Positions 43,150 to 52,949 are shown, counted from the stretch's first letter. The stretch: 64,000 nt of DNA from Vagococcus proximus (GCF_029143285.1 NZ_JAPDSH010000002.1:1-64000); one strand, 5' to 3'. Program-made: numbers and translations. Notes: generated from the sequence alone by a model not told the origin.

Positions 43150-43200
43150 AAAAAGAAGTTCAAAAGAAAGAGCAAATTGCTCTCTTTTGAACTTCTTTTT
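43150..43200. terminator. Long bidirectional terminator
   Basis: A stem of more than 20 bp (outer arms AAAAAGAAGTTC and GAACTTCTTTTT, inner AGAGCA/TGCTCT) with flanking A- and T-runs, between converging genes. Confidence 0.92.
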
Positions 43201-43202
43201 AA

Positions 43203-44552
43203 TTAGGCCACAGGTCTATTTTCGAATTGATCAAAATATTGTTGTCCTGGATAGAACTCTTGAATAAGGTCATCAAGAGAAACAAAGCTGTAACCTTGCT
43301 TAGTTAATTCGTTGATGATAATTGGTACAGATTTTATTGATTCTTTATGAATATCATGGATAAGAATGATTGACCCTGGATAAGTGTTAGAAACAACACT
43401 TTTCGCAATTTTCTTAGCATCTTTAAGCACCCAGTCTTGAGAGTCAATATTCCATTGAATAATTGGCATTTGTAGCAAATCAGAAGCATCTTTATTAATG
43501 TCGCCATAAGGTGGGCGATATTTTGTTGGTAATGTGCCAGTTGCTTTGTAGATTGCTTTTTCATTTTCAATTTCATAATCAATAACTTGTTGAGGTCCTA
43601 TAGCTGAGGCGGCATCATGCACAAGACTGTGGCTAGCTACTTCAAATCCTTCATCATAGACAAGTTTAGCTGTTTTGGGATACGTATTAACGCTCGTTCC
43701 TAACATAAAGAATGTAGCTGGAACGTTATATTTTTTTAATGTTTCTAGTAATTCAGGTGTCGTATCTGATTTTGGACCATCATCAAAGGTTAATGTGACA
43801 AGCTTATCAGTTTTTGGTTGTGCATAATTTTTAGTACTCGTTATTTTTCCAACCTCTTGATAATCTAAAACTGTAGATTTCTTGGACAGAGTTTTAATTG
43901 TAGTTGGGAAATGTAAGCCTTGACTGGTGAAAGTTACATTGCTGAAATCAATTGAGAACTCACGTGAAAAGATTTTATCCATCATTTTTTCATTATCTTT
44001 GTTGATACGTAATGCATTTGTTTTTACTTCCAATGCGATACGATTAAGTTGGCGTTTTGAAAATTTGAAATCGTCAAATGAAATTTCATGACCTGTCTTT
44101 TCAGAAATAACAATATCATTATGAGAAGTTTTCTTCTTTTTCCAACCGAAGAGACCTGGACGATAGTCATTTTTTATGATGGAATAGCTAATAATACTAT
44201 TTGTAAATCGTGTTGTTTCAAATGTGACAAGTTCACGTGGTTTTTTAAATCTATTTTTTACCAAGATAGCAGATTGTCCGAAAAAACCACTTGATTTAGT
44301 TGAAGCTTCTTTAGGGACTTTACCAATTTGTTTGCCATTATCGGCTAAAGGGACGAGTGTGTTTCCTCCATCTTTTTGGTTAACCAATGTTAGGAAAGGT
44401 AATTTTTGTTGTTGAAGATGTGTTTGTTCGTCGCTCAACAAAGTTAACCATTGGGTATTTAAAGCATAGCTATAGAACATAAACAGAGCTATGAGAATAA
44501 ATAAAGTAGAGTAAAAAATGTAATAGATGGAGTGAGTGCGTTGTTTTTTCAT
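43203..44552 (-). CDS. pgdA: Membrane-anchored polysaccharide deacetylase (PgdA type)
   Basis: A 449-residue carbohydrate esterase family 4 enzyme that probably removes acetyl groups from peptidoglycan N-acetylglucosamine, giving lysozyme resistance. It has an N-terminal transmembrane anchor (about 13-30) and an extracellular region of about 200 residues with a DUF3298-like character. The NodB-type deacetylase domain (about 245-430) carries TLTFDDGPKSD (catalytic and metal aspartates), ASHSLVHD (metal histidines), YRPPYGD and ILIHDIH. AAGGAG precedes the ATG. It is monocistronic. Confidence 0.88.
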   Translation of the reverse strand: MKKQRTHSIYYIFYSTLFILIALFMFYSYALNTQWLTLLSDEQTHLQQQKLPFLTLVNQKDGGNTLVPLADNGKQIGKVPKEASTKSSGFFGQSAILVKNRFKKPRELVTFETTRFTNSIISYSIIKNDYRPGLFGWKKKKTSHNDIVISEKTGHEISFDDFKFSKRQLNRIALEVKTNALRINKDNEKMMDKIFSREFSIDFSNVTFTSQGLHFPTTIKTLSKKSTVLDYQEVGKITSTKNYAQPKTDKLVTLTFDDGPKSDTTPELLETLKKYNVPATFFMLGTSVNTYPKTAKLVYDEGFEVASHSLVHDAASAIGPQQVIDYEIENEKAIYKATGTLPTKYRPPYGDINKDASDLLQMPIIQWNIDSQDWVLKDAKKIAKSVVSNTYPGSIILIHDIHKESIKSVPIIINELTKQGYSFVSLDDLIQEFYPGQQYFDQFENRPVA

Positions 44553-44873
44553 AGATAATCTCCTTACTAAAATGAGTCATAACTATCATAATGCGTTACC
44601 TTTATTTATATCAAAAAAGGCTTATAAAGTCAATTTAATGGGGGATAACAAAAAAAGAGAGACATATCTAAATGAAATGTTTTTTTTCTTTTTTTATAAA
44701 TGTATACAGTACGAAAATGAATATAATGTATATAAAAAAACAAGTTTTTTTGAGCATGTAGTAAGCATGAGATTTATAATAAAAAAAAATAGACATACAA
44801 TATAGGTTGACTTTTTTTTTGAAAACGGTTTATATTTAAAAAGATAGTAAATGAAATTAATTGGAGAACTATA
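44553..44873. other. Regulatory region before yesM
   Basis: A 320-bp AT-rich stretch without a gene. Its right end holds a promoter, TTGACT (44807-44812), 17 nt, TTATAT (44830-44835), and an overlapping cre-like element. Confidence 0.55.
44820..44833. promoter_or_regulatory. cre-like site overlapping the yesMN promoter
   Basis: TGAAAACGGTTTAT resembles the CcpA consensus TGWAANCGNTNWCA, with mismatches at the right end. It overlaps the spacer and -10, where CcpA would repress. Confidence 0.5.
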
Positions 44874-46616
44874 ATGAAAAGAGTTGTAGAAAAAAAAAAT
44901 CAGTATATGTTTAAACAAATTCTTAATACACAAATGATAATATCTGGAGTTGTTTTATTTGTTCTTGGCCTATTTTCTACTATTGTAATAGGACAAATTA
45001 GTTTGAAGCAAGAAAGTGAGAGATTAGACCGTGATATATCAAAGCTTTCAAATTTTATTAATGCGAGGTCAGAATCAAGTAGGAGTTCTACATATAGTAT
45101 ACAAAGAAATAATAGAATCAAAGAGGATTTCATTTATTTTACAACGCATACTAATATGGAGTACGTGAGGCATCGGTTAGAAGATTATGGTAAATCGGAT
45201 GCGTTTATGCTTCAAGATTTCTTTGGTTTTATGGATGATTGGTTTGGTAATGACGATACATTAGAAGGTGTTTTAATTTATACATATGAAACCGGGCAAT
45301 TGAGAGAAGTAGACAGATTAGGTAATATAACGGTTTATGATAATATACTTGCATCAGATGTGAGAACTACAAAAGATTTTATATCAACTATTGAAGGGAA
45401 GAAAACAACGGACATATATCATTATGCGACCCCAATCGTTGATTTTGATGGTCAAGAGCTGGGTATTTTAGCCTATGCTTATAGCTTAGGTAAGGTAAAA
45501 GAGACTGTGACGAATGAAAAGTTTTCTGGAATTAGTGTGGAGAGACCAGAAGGAATCCAAATTTTAGCTTCAGGACTTATATCAGATAAAAAAAAGGAAC
45601 TATATCAAAATAAAAGAGATTTGGGTTATGGTATAGCGGAATTTTTAAATCATGATGTACCGCAAGTTATAATAAGAGGTTTTTTGGATAGAAAATTAAT
45701 TATTATAAGTAAACTTCCAGCTATTTTATTAGTCTGGGGTCTTCTTTTTTTACTATGGTACTTGATATACACAGTACTCCAGCGTAAAGTGGAAGTATTT
45801 AACGAAAGATTATATCTCATTCTAAAAAAAATGGCCTTAGTAGGTGAGGGGAAATTTGATGAATCAATAGTGATTTCAGAAAAGGGTGATGAATTAAATT
45901 TGATTGCAAGCCATTTTCAAGAAATGAGTAAAGAGCTGCAACAAATGATAGAAGATAATTATACATTGCGGGTCAATAGAAGTGAGGCTGAATTAAAAGC
46001 GCTTCAAGCTAAAATGGACCCACATTTTATCAATAATACGATCGAGATGATTCGTATGCAGGCGGAAATAGATGACAATATCGAAGTAAGTGAAATGTTA
46101 TTTAAACTATCTGTTTTAATGCGAGATAACTATCGTGATGGTGATTATTGGACGATTGATAAGGAGTTGAAATATGTTTCTTCTTATTTAGATTTAATGT
46201 GCTTTAGATTTGAAGAAACACTTTCATATAGTATCAAAACATTGGATACACAAGGAAGTTTTGAAATTCCAAAGCTAGTCATTCAGCCAATTGTTGAAAA
46301 TGCAATTAAGTATGGAATGCCTTCTAATGGTAAAGCTTTATTTATTGATATTGAGGTCAACTCAGATGATCGATACATAGTTGTGAAAGTATTTAATAAC
46401 GGTTGTCCTTTTACAAAAGAGAAATTAAGAGAAGTTAGAACTGTTTTAAGCACTCGGAATTACTTTCAGTCGAATGAATCAATAGGCTTAAAAAATAGTC
46501 AAGAACGTATAAAGCGTCAATACGGAGAAGCGAGCTATTTGTCTATTGAATCAAATGCTGAACAAACTTGTGTTAGCTTAGTGATTTTCAAGGGGGAAGA
46601 AAGATGCACTTATTAA
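44874..46616 (+). CDS. YesM-type sensor histidine kinase
   Basis: A 580-residue membrane sensor. It has one transmembrane segment near 20-42, an extracellular sensor region (about 43-278), a second segment (about 280-300), a HAMP linker, a His_kinase domain with the phosphoacceptor H384 in MDPHFINNT, and a HATPase domain (about 460-575; IVENAIKYGMP, GIGLKNSQERI-like). YesM kinases sense extracellular sugars or their loaded binding proteins and work with AraC-type YesN regulators. The 3' end overlaps the regulator gene by 13 bp. Confidence 0.9.
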   Translation: MKRVVEKKNQYMFKQILNTQMIISGVVLFVLGLFSTIVIGQISLKQESERLDRDISKLSNFINARSESSRSSTYSIQRNNRIKEDFIYFTTHTNMEYVRHRLEDYGKSDAFMLQDFFGFMDDWFGNDDTLEGVLIYTYETGQLREVDRLGNITVYDNILASDVRTTKDFISTIEGKKTTDIYHYATPIVDFDGQELGILAYAYSLGKVKETVTNEKFSGISVERPEGIQILASGLISDKKKELYQNKRDLGYGIAEFLNHDVPQVIIRGFLDRKLIIISKLPAILLVWGLLFLLWYLIYTVLQRKVEVFNERLYLILKKMALVGEGKFDESIVISEKGDELNLIASHFQEMSKELQQMIEDNYTLRVNRSEAELKALQAKMDPHFINNTIEMIRMQAEIDDNIEVSEMLFKLSVLMRDNYRDGDYWTIDKELKYVSSYLDLMCFRFEETLSYSIKTLDTQGSFEIPKLVIQPIVENAIKYGMPSNGKALFIDIEVNSDDRYIVVKVFNNGCPFTKEKLREVRTVLSTRNYFQSNESIGLKNSQERIKRQYGEASYLSIESNAEQTCVSLVIFKGEERCTY

Positions 46617-48079
46617 TAGTTGATGACGAAAAAAGGATACGTTTAGGATTAAAAAAAATCATTGAAAAATCACAACCAGAAATTACTGCCATTAGCTTAG
46701 CTTCTAATGGGGAAGAAGCACTAGAAATTTTACAAAAACAATCAGATATAAAGTTATTAATCACAGATATTAGAATGAGCCCTATAGATGGTTTAGAGTT
46801 ATTAACAGAATTAAATGCTCAGGATAGAAAAATACGTTCAATAATTTTGAGTGCGTATAACGAGTTTAGTTATGCTAAGAAAGCACTAACACTTGGTGTA
46901 GAGAATTACTTATTAAAACCAATTGATAAGGAAGAATTAGAGAATTCCCTTGGTGTCATGATTGAAAAAGAGCTTGAGAATACACCGAATTCTCAAGAGA
47001 TTAATTTTAAAGAAGCAATGGGGTATAGATGGATATCTAATAAGATTGGTGATAATGAATTTGCCGAGAAGAACCAGTGGCTTGATATTCCCGAAGGTTT
47101 AAATTATTATCAAGTTATTTTGTTAGAAGGTATTTCCAGAAATAAGTTGCTAACGTTAAGGGGGAGAATAAACAATAAAGTTGCTTATATATTAGTCGGT
47201 GCAGTGACAGCAGAGATATCTTACTTAGTAGTAGGCTACAAAGAGAAAAATGAATCGGAAGAAGTTTTTTTTGAAATCCAAAAATTTTGTAAAGTGCAAT
47301 CTATTTATGGAAGTTGGGGGGGCATTGTTTCTGATCAACAATATTTATTTAAATCATTTGAGGAGTCTTTATCATTATTTGAGTGGAAGATGGTACGACC
47401 CAAAGCTACTCTATTATTCAAAGAAGAACAAGTATTGGAATCTGTTAGTGTAACGGATGAGACAGTCGAAAAATTATGTAGGGCTTTTAATAAAGGTGTA
47501 GCAGAATGGACGGAGATTTTTAGTGAAAATTTAAAAGAGTATCAAAAAGCTTATCGTTTAACACCTCAGCAACTAAAAGACTATTTTGAACTTCTTTATT
47601 TAAGGTGTGGAAAACAGCTTATCAAGAGAGAAGGTCATGGTGAATTATCTATATTAAAACAAGAGATGCAAAAAAACACCCTCACATTTAAATCGTGGAA
47701 ACAAGTTGAGCAAGTAATAAGGGAACTAGCTGAGCAACTTCAGAATGAGTTAGAAAGAGAAATTCAGTTAGATCCGAGATTACGAGAAATGAAAAGAGAA
47801 GTTGAAGAGAACTATAAGCAGCCCAAGCAACTAGCTGATTTTGCTAAAGACTATTTGGTTTCAACTGCTTATATAGGAAAGTTATTCAGAGCAGCATTTT
47901 CTGTTGGTTATTCGAGTTATATTAATCAAGTACGTTTAAAAAAAGCTTATCAGTTGATTAGGGAGACGAATATACCGATTGTAGATATATCTGTGCAGGT
48001 TGGCTTTACAGATATAAGTTATTTTTATAGAAAGTTCAAGGAACAGTATGGAGTAGCACCAGGTAAGATAAAAGACTAA
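46604..48079 (+). CDS. YesN-type AraC response regulator
   Basis: A 491-residue response regulator. The receiver domain (1-120) has acidic pocket D7 and D8, phosphoacceptor D55 in LLITDIRM and K105 in LLKPID. A middle region of unknown fold (about 130-380) follows, then an AraC HTH pair at the C-terminus (about 395-490; QPKQLADFAKDYLVSTAYIGKLFRAAF and VDISVQVGFTDISYFYRKFKEQYG). It should activate the sialidase/ABC operon; a 20-bp-spaced direct repeat lies just upstream of that promoter. Confidence 0.92.
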   Translation: MHLLIVDDEKRIRLGLKKIIEKSQPEITAISLASNGEEALEILQKQSDIKLLITDIRMSPIDGLELLTELNAQDRKIRSIILSAYNEFSYAKKALTLGVENYLLKPIDKEELENSLGVMIEKELENTPNSQEINFKEAMGYRWISNKIGDNEFAEKNQWLDIPEGLNYYQVILLEGISRNKLLTLRGRINNKVAYILVGAVTAEISYLVVGYKEKNESEEVFFEIQKFCKVQSIYGSWGGIVSDQQYLFKSFEESLSLFEWKMVRPKATLLFKEEQVLESVSVTDETVEKLCRAFNKGVAEWTEIFSENLKEYQKAYRLTPQQLKDYFELLYLRCGKQLIKREGHGELSILKQEMQKNTLTFKSWKQVEQVIRELAEQLQNELEREIQLDPRLREMKREVEENYKQPKQLADFAKDYLVSTAYIGKLFRAAFSVGYSSYINQVRLKKAYQLIRETNIPIVDISVQVGFTDISYFYRKFKEQYGVAPGKIKD

Positions 48080-48084
48080 ATCAA

Positions 48085-48123
48085 CAAATAAAGACATGGT
48101 TATTTTAACCATGTCTTTATTTG
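48085..48123 (+). terminator. Terminator after yesN
   Basis: A perfect 18-bp stem (48085-48102 with 48106-48123, loop TTT). The T content of the right arm is moderate. Confidence 0.85.
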
Positions 48124-48127
48124 TCTC

Positions 48128-48159
48128 AAAAAGTCCAATATAAGTAAAAAAAGTCCAAT
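48128..48159 (+). promoter_or_regulatory. Direct-repeat activator site for the YesN-type regulator
   Basis: AAAAAGTCCAAT occurs twice, with GTCCAAT at 48133-48139 and 48153-48159, exactly 20 bp apart (two helical turns). The second copy abuts the -35. This is the usual geometry of AraC-type activator sites. Confidence 0.7.
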
Positions 48160-48187
48160 TGTTTTACTAAAATTTTAGTGATATTCT
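48159..48187 (+). promoter_or_regulatory. Promoter of the sialidase/ABC operon
   Basis: TTGTTT (48159-48164), a 17-nt spacer and TATTCT (48182-48187). Confidence 0.65.
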
Positions 48188-48199
48188 TGTTTTATTGAT

Positions 48200-48213
48200 T
48201 GACAGCGTTTTCA
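48200..48213. promoter_or_regulatory. cre site downstream of the sialidase promoter
   Basis: TGACAGCGTTTTCA matches 13 of 14 positions of the CcpA cre consensus. It lies just after the expected transcription start, a position for repression by CcpA. Confidence 0.75.
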
Positions 48214-48230
48214 AACGAAGGAGGAGAGAG

Positions 48231-49520
48231 ATGAGACTATATTATCCCGGTATGAATAATATTAGGAATTACCGAATCCCTTCGCTACTAACAACTGCTA
48301 AGGGAACCGTTATCGCAGGGGCCGATGCGCGTGTTATCACATCAAGTGATAATCCCAATGAAATTCATATAGTAGTGAGGCGAAGTGAGGATAAAGGTGA
48401 GACTTTTTCAGAGCCAATTTTAGTTGCCAAATATCCTGGTAAGGGCTTGAATGGAGCAGCAGCACTGGATTCGTGTCTACTAGAAGATAAAAAACATCAC
48501 CGTATTTGGTTGTTATTTACACATACTCCAGGAGGCGTAGGTTTGTTTAATAGTCAAGCTGGTATAGGGTTTGATAAGGGAAGAAAGATTCTTCAAAAAG
48601 AGGATGGAACACGTTATTTTATAGATGCAACTAAACTAGTATCTGAAGAAGACGAGACGTGCTTGGATGTTCCAGATGAGTGGGGCTATTTCAAAAATGG
48701 TCTAGATATTTATTCTAAAAGAAAAACTCCAGAAGAGTTGAAGGAATATCCAACCTCTTTTCTTCAGATCGTCTACAGTGAAGATGAAGGTATCACTTGG
48801 TCAAATCCAGAAGATTTAAATGAACAAGTTAAAGAGGACTGGATGACTTTTATAGGTGCAGGTCCTGGAAGAGGTATCCAAGTTGAACAAGGCGATAATT
48901 GCAATAGAATAATTTTCCCCATTTATATTGGCAATAAACATGGTTTACTATCAAGTAGTTTGATTTATAGTGATGATTTTGGGGCGACTTGGGTGAGAGG
49001 GGTTAGCCCTAACGATGATAGGAAAGTGGATGGTAACGTGATACACAGTGAGTTGAAAGCTGCCCTCGAGTACTGTTTAACCGAATCACAGCTAGTTTCA
49101 TTAAGTGATGGACGTATTAAGTGGTATTTAAGAAATCATTTGCCAAATAAATGTTATGTATCAGCTGTAAGCAATAATGGTGGGGATACATTTGATCAAC
49201 TTAAATTAGAAAAAGAGTTAGTTGATCCAACATCACAAGCAAGTGTAATTTCATTTGAGTCAAATGGTAAGCGTGGTTTAATGTTTTCGAATGCATTTGA
49301 CCCAAATATTCGACAAAATGGTACTGTGAAAATCAGTTGGGATGATGGTGACTCCTGGTCAGAGAGTTACTGTATTCACCCTAACGGTTTTGGTTACTCT
49401 TGTTTGACACAATTGACGAAAGATACATTCGGAATACTCTATGAAAACATAATGGATCAAAATCAGTGGATTGATATGGAATTAGAATTCAAACGGTTTA
49501 CGTTAGATGATTTTAAGTAA
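48231..49520 (+). CDS. Cytoplasmic exo-sialidase-like BNR protein
   Basis: A 429-residue beta-propeller protein of the sialidase (GH33-like) family. YRIPSL near residue 14 carries the first active-site arginine (R15), and ADAR follows. Several Asp-boxes are present (SEDKGETFS, SEDEGITWS, SDDFGATWV, SNNGGDTFD, SWDDGDSWS). There is no signal peptide or sorting signal, so it acts inside the cell, presumably on imported sialylated oligosaccharides. The ATG at 48231 follows AAGGAGGAG; upstream in-frame codons precede that site. First gene of an operon with an ABC importer. No NanA or NanE homologue is in the window, so a related glycosidase activity is possible. Confidence 0.8.
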   Translation: MRLYYPGMNNIRNYRIPSLLTTAKGTVIAGADARVITSSDNPNEIHIVVRRSEDKGETFSEPILVAKYPGKGLNGAAALDSCLLEDKKHHRIWLLFTHTPGGVGLFNSQAGIGFDKGRKILQKEDGTRYFIDATKLVSEEDETCLDVPDEWGYFKNGLDIYSKRKTPEELKEYPTSFLQIVYSEDEGITWSNPEDLNEQVKEDWMTFIGAGPGRGIQVEQGDNCNRIIFPIYIGNKHGLLSSSLIYSDDFGATWVRGVSPNDDRKVDGNVIHSELKAALEYCLTESQLVSLSDGRIKWYLRNHLPNKCYVSAVSNNGGDTFDQLKLEKELVDPTSQASVISFESNGKRGLMFSNAFDPNIRQNGTVKISWDDGDSWSESYCIHPNGFGYSCLTQLTKDTFGILYENIMDQNQWIDMELEFKRFTLDDFK

Positions 49521-49533
49521 GGAAGGGAAGAAT

Positions 49534-50496
49534 ATGAGTAAATCAACAGGAATTAAGGTTTTTTTTCATAAGAAATTGCGAACATTCAGTAAGAATAAAT
49601 TACTTTTAGTATTTTGTTTGCCAGCTTTTACAATTTATTTTTTATTAAGTTATCTCCCGATGTTTGGAGCACTGGTTGCCTTTAAACAATATACTATCTC
49701 GCCAGATGGTGGTTTTTTTAAAAGTTTAATGGATAGTCCGTGGATTGGGTTTAAAAATTTTGAATTTTTATTTAAAAGTTCAAATGCATTTGTGATTGTT
49801 AGAAATACACTAGCATATAATATTTTATTTATCATTTTAGGAATCATTATTCCTTTAACTGTGGCACTATTACTACATGAATTATTAAACAAATTTGCAG
49901 CAAAATTTTATCAAACCGTGATGTTTTTACCTTATTTTCTATCATGGGTAATCGTATCGTATTGCTTATTTGCTTTCATTAGTCCAGATAAGGGATTAAT
50001 TAATAATATCTTGCAGTCGTTAGGCTTTGATAAGGTTTCTTGGTATACTAATCCAAAATATTGGCCACAAATTATTATTTTCTTCAATCAATGGAAAGGT
50101 TTAGGGTATGGGACAGTTATTTATCTAGCCGCAATCACAGGGATTGATAAAACGTATTATGAAGCAGCAGTGCTTGATGGAGCATCTAAATGGCGTCAAA
50201 TGAAAGAAATTACAATACCTATGTTACGACCAGTAATAACTATTTTATTCATTCTTGCGGTAGGTGGTATTTTTAGAGCTGATTTTGGCTTGTTCTATCA
50301 ATTACCAATGAACTCAGGGCCCTTATTTGGTGTAACAGATGTCATTGATACTTATGTATACCGTGCGTTAATGGAAACAGGAGATATCGGAATGTCTTCA
50401 GCAGCGGGGTTGTTCCAGTCATTAGTTGGCGCAGTACTAATTATCACGGCAAATAAAATTGTTAAGAAATTTGACCCAGGTCAAGAGTTATATTAG
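49534..50496 (+). CDS. ABC sugar permease, LplB type
   Basis: A 320-residue inner-membrane permease (binding-protein-dependent transport family, MalF/LplB branch) with six transmembrane segments and the EAA loop YYEAAVLDGASKWRQMKEITIPML (about 215-238). The ATG at 49534 follows GGAAGGGA; the start overlaps nothing upstream once this codon is used. It pairs with the permease at 50506 and the binding protein at 51443. The YesM/YesN location suggests a plant or host oligosaccharide as cargo. Confidence 0.9.
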   Translation: MSKSTGIKVFFHKKLRTFSKNKLLLVFCLPAFTIYFLLSYLPMFGALVAFKQYTISPDGGFFKSLMDSPWIGFKNFEFLFKSSNAFVIVRNTLAYNILFIILGIIIPLTVALLLHELLNKFAAKFYQTVMFLPYFLSWVIVSYCLFAFISPDKGLINNILQSLGFDKVSWYTNPKYWPQIIIFFNQWKGLGYGTVIYLAAITGIDKTYYEAAVLDGASKWRQMKEITIPMLRPVITILFILAVGGIFRADFGLFYQLPMNSGPLFGVTDVIDTYVYRALMETGDIGMSSAAGLFQSLVGAVLIITANKIVKKFDPGQELY

Positions 50497-50505
50497 GAGG
50501 CTGTC

Positions 50506-51414
50506 ATGAGAAAATCAAAAGATCCATTAGCAATATCTAAATCAAGTAATATTCTATTTAATATTTTATTAGCTGTGTTGGCAGCATTAGCAGTATTACC
50601 TTTTCTATTCGTTATTATAATCAGTTTAACGAATGAGGATTCTCTGGCTAAAAATGGTTATAGTTTCTTTCCAAAAGAATGGTCATTTGATGCCTACCGA
50701 TATATTTTAACATCAGGTAGTGAAATAATGAATGCTTATGGTGTCAGTATTTTTGTAACAGTTGTAGGGGTAATTTTAGGTTTACTAGCGACTGCCTTAT
50801 ATGCGTATGCACTTTCAAGAGATGAATTTGCCTACCGTAATTTCTTTAACATGGTGACAATTATCCCGATGTTTATTGGGGGAGGGTTAGTGGCTACCTA
50901 TTTAATCATGACACAATTTTTAGGACTAAAAAATTCTATTTGGGCGTTAATTATCCCTGGAATGATTAATACCTTTCATATTATAGTTATGCGAACATTC
51001 TTTAAGACCACGATACCTAATGCTTTAATTGAATCTGCAAAGATAGATGGGGCGAATGAATGGCAAATATTTTCAAAAATCGTTGTGCCGATATCATTAC
51101 CTGGTTTAGCCACAATCGCGCTATTTTTAACTCTAGGTTATTGGAATGATTGGATGCATGCGATGTTATATATTTCAAAAGATAATTTGATTCCACTACA
51201 ATATCTATTGGTAAGAATTCAAAATAATATGGACTTCTTAAATAGTAGTGGTTCAAGTATGGGGATGTCTGCATCTGTAGTAGCAAACTCATTACCTAAA
51301 GAATCCGCACGTATGGCAATAGTTGTTATAACAACGCTACCAATTGCGTGTGCATACCCATTTTTCCAAAAGTATTTTGTACAGGGATTAACAGTGGGAG
51401 CTGTTAAAGAATAA
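50506..51414 (+). CDS. ABC sugar permease, LplC/YtcP type
   Basis: A 302-residue permease with six transmembrane segments and the EAA loop IESAKIDGANEWQIFSKIVVPIS (about 180-203). It is the MalG/LplC partner of the upstream permease. AGGAGG precedes the ATG by 7 nt. No ATPase gene lies in the operon, so a shared MsmK/UgpC-type ATPase is expected elsewhere. Confidence 0.9.
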   Translation: MRKSKDPLAISKSSNILFNILLAVLAALAVLPFLFVIIISLTNEDSLAKNGYSFFPKEWSFDAYRYILTSGSEIMNAYGVSIFVTVVGVILGLLATALYAYALSRDEFAYRNFFNMVTIIPMFIGGGLVATYLIMTQFLGLKNSIWALIIPGMINTFHIIVMRTFFKTTIPNALIESAKIDGANEWQIFSKIVVPISLPGLATIALFLTLGYWNDWMHAMLYISKDNLIPLQYLLVRIQNNMDFLNSSGSSMGMSASVVANSLPKESARMAIVVITTLPIACAYPFFQKYFVQGLTVGAVKE

Positions 51415-51442
51415 ATTAATATGAGAAAAAGGAGTGTTTGGT

Positions 51443-52888
51443 TTGAAAAAAAGAAGCAAGTGGATAGGTGCAGTTACAATTTTAGCTTTATCAACAATTG
51501 TTTTAGGTGCATGTGGTACTAGTAAGAGCTCAAAAGAAAAAGATCCAACTTTAATTTGGTATTTAGCTAATACACCTCAAAAAGGAACAAAAGACGTTAA
51601 TGATAAACTAAATGAAGTTCTTAAAGAAAAAAAAGCTGGCTATCAGGTATCGATGGAATTTATCGATGTTGGAGATTATGATAAAAAATTAAATATCATC
51701 AATAATTCAGGGGAAGAATTTGATATTGCCTTCACTTCAGGATGGGCAGGTAATTTTGCTAAAATTGGAACATATAAAGATGTAACCGACTTATTACCCA
51801 AATTTGCACCTGAAACAAATGAGTTACTATCTGAAGAAACAATAAAAGGAACGTCACAAAATGGGAAATTATATGCGGTTCCTGGGGTGAATGGACAAGG
51901 GTATAAAACAAATGCTCATTATTTAATCTTTAATAAAGAATTAGTAGAAAAATATGATATTCCTTATGAAAAAATACATTCTTTAGCGGATGCAGAACCT
52001 TATTTAGAAATGATCAAAGAGAAAGAGCCAGAGTATATTCCTTTAAATTACGACAAAGCGACGAGTGTTTACATTCCATATGAAATTATTCAAAGACCAT
52101 ATGCTGTGAATTATGAAAAAGGTTCTACAGAAGTTGTTAATATTTATGAACAAAAAGATACTATTGAACAACTAAAATTATTAAGGAAATATTACCAAGC
52201 AGGTTATATCCCTGAAGATGCCGCTGTTAAGTCTCCTGATCCTAAAGCAAAATTCTTCGCAACAACAGGAGAAGGTTTCCCAGGTGCAGATGTGGTTTGG
52301 ACAAATGGATTTGGTACAGAAGTGGTCTCTACACCAATTTTGAAACCGTTAGTAAGTAATGCTTCTTCAAGAGGATCAATGTTATCAATCTCAGCTAGAT
52401 CAAAACATCCAGAAGAATCAATGAAATTTATTAACTTGATTAATACAGACAAAGAAATTAGAAATCTAGTTGGATATGGTATTGAAGGTACTGATTATAA
52501 AAAAGCTGATGATAATGAAATTGAAATTTTACCAGATGCAAAATATGAAGTAGCTCAGTTCAACTTTGGTTCAAATGTTGTAGCCTATAATCTAAAAGGG
52601 GCATTAGATTACAGTACACCTGAATTCAAGGAAATTATTTCAGATTACAATAAAACAGCTGTAACATCACCGATTTTAGGGTTTACATATGATTCATCTA
52701 AATTAGGGACCGAATCAGCAGGTATTTCAAGTGTATTAAATGAATATCAGTTTGCTTTAAATGTGGGTTCAGTAGATGTCGATAAACAATTAGAACAAAT
52801 GAATAAAAAATTCAAAGAGGCTGGCGGAGATAGGGTTAAAGAAGAAATTCAAAGCCAAATCGATGACTGGAAAAAAACTCAAAAATAA
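51443..52888 (+). CDS. Sugar-binding lipoprotein, DUF3502 type
   Basis: A 481-residue extracellular solute-binding protein. The lipobox LGAC (Cys at about residue 22-23) shows attachment to the membrane as a lipoprotein. The binding domain follows, with a C-terminal DUF3502-like region (about 345-480). I start at TTG 51443, 8 nt after AAGGAG; a GTG at 51434 overlaps that site. It captures the substrate for the two permeases. A stable hairpin follows it, which may raise its message level over the next gene, as often seen for binding proteins. Confidence 0.88.
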   Translation: MKKRSKWIGAVTILALSTIVLGACGTSKSSKEKDPTLIWYLANTPQKGTKDVNDKLNEVLKEKKAGYQVSMEFIDVGDYDKKLNIINNSGEEFDIAFTSGWAGNFAKIGTYKDVTDLLPKFAPETNELLSEETIKGTSQNGKLYAVPGVNGQGYKTNAHYLIFNKELVEKYDIPYEKIHSLADAEPYLEMIKEKEPEYIPLNYDKATSVYIPYEIIQRPYAVNYEKGSTEVVNIYEQKDTIEQLKLLRKYYQAGYIPEDAAVKSPDPKAKFFATTGEGFPGADVVWTNGFGTEVVSTPILKPLVSNASSRGSMLSISARSKHPEESMKFINLINTDKEIRNLVGYGIEGTDYKKADDNEIEILPDAKYEVAQFNFGSNVVAYNLKGALDYSTPEFKEIISDYNKTAVTSPILGFTYDSSKLGTESAGISSVLNEYQFALNVGSVDVDKQLEQMNKKFKEAGGDRVKEEIQSQIDDWKKTQK

Positions 52889-52892
52889 TATT

Positions 52893-52927
52893 AAATGACA
52901 TGTGGTATGACTACCCACATGTCATTT
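52893..52927 (+). other. Hairpin between the binding-protein gene and the YesL-like gene
   Basis: A perfect 13-bp stem AAATGACATGTGG/CCACATGTCATTT with a 9-nt loop and no T-run. It is likely to stabilise mRNA or partly terminate, making the binding protein the most expressed product. Confidence 0.75.
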
Positions 52928-52949
52928 ATAAATTGGAAAGGTGTCAGAG

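Noticed and set aside
44536-44805. Small frame between pgdA and yesM
   Set aside because: The composition is AT-driven (Phe/Lys/Asn/Tyr runs), there is no ribosome site, and it overlaps the pgdA start.
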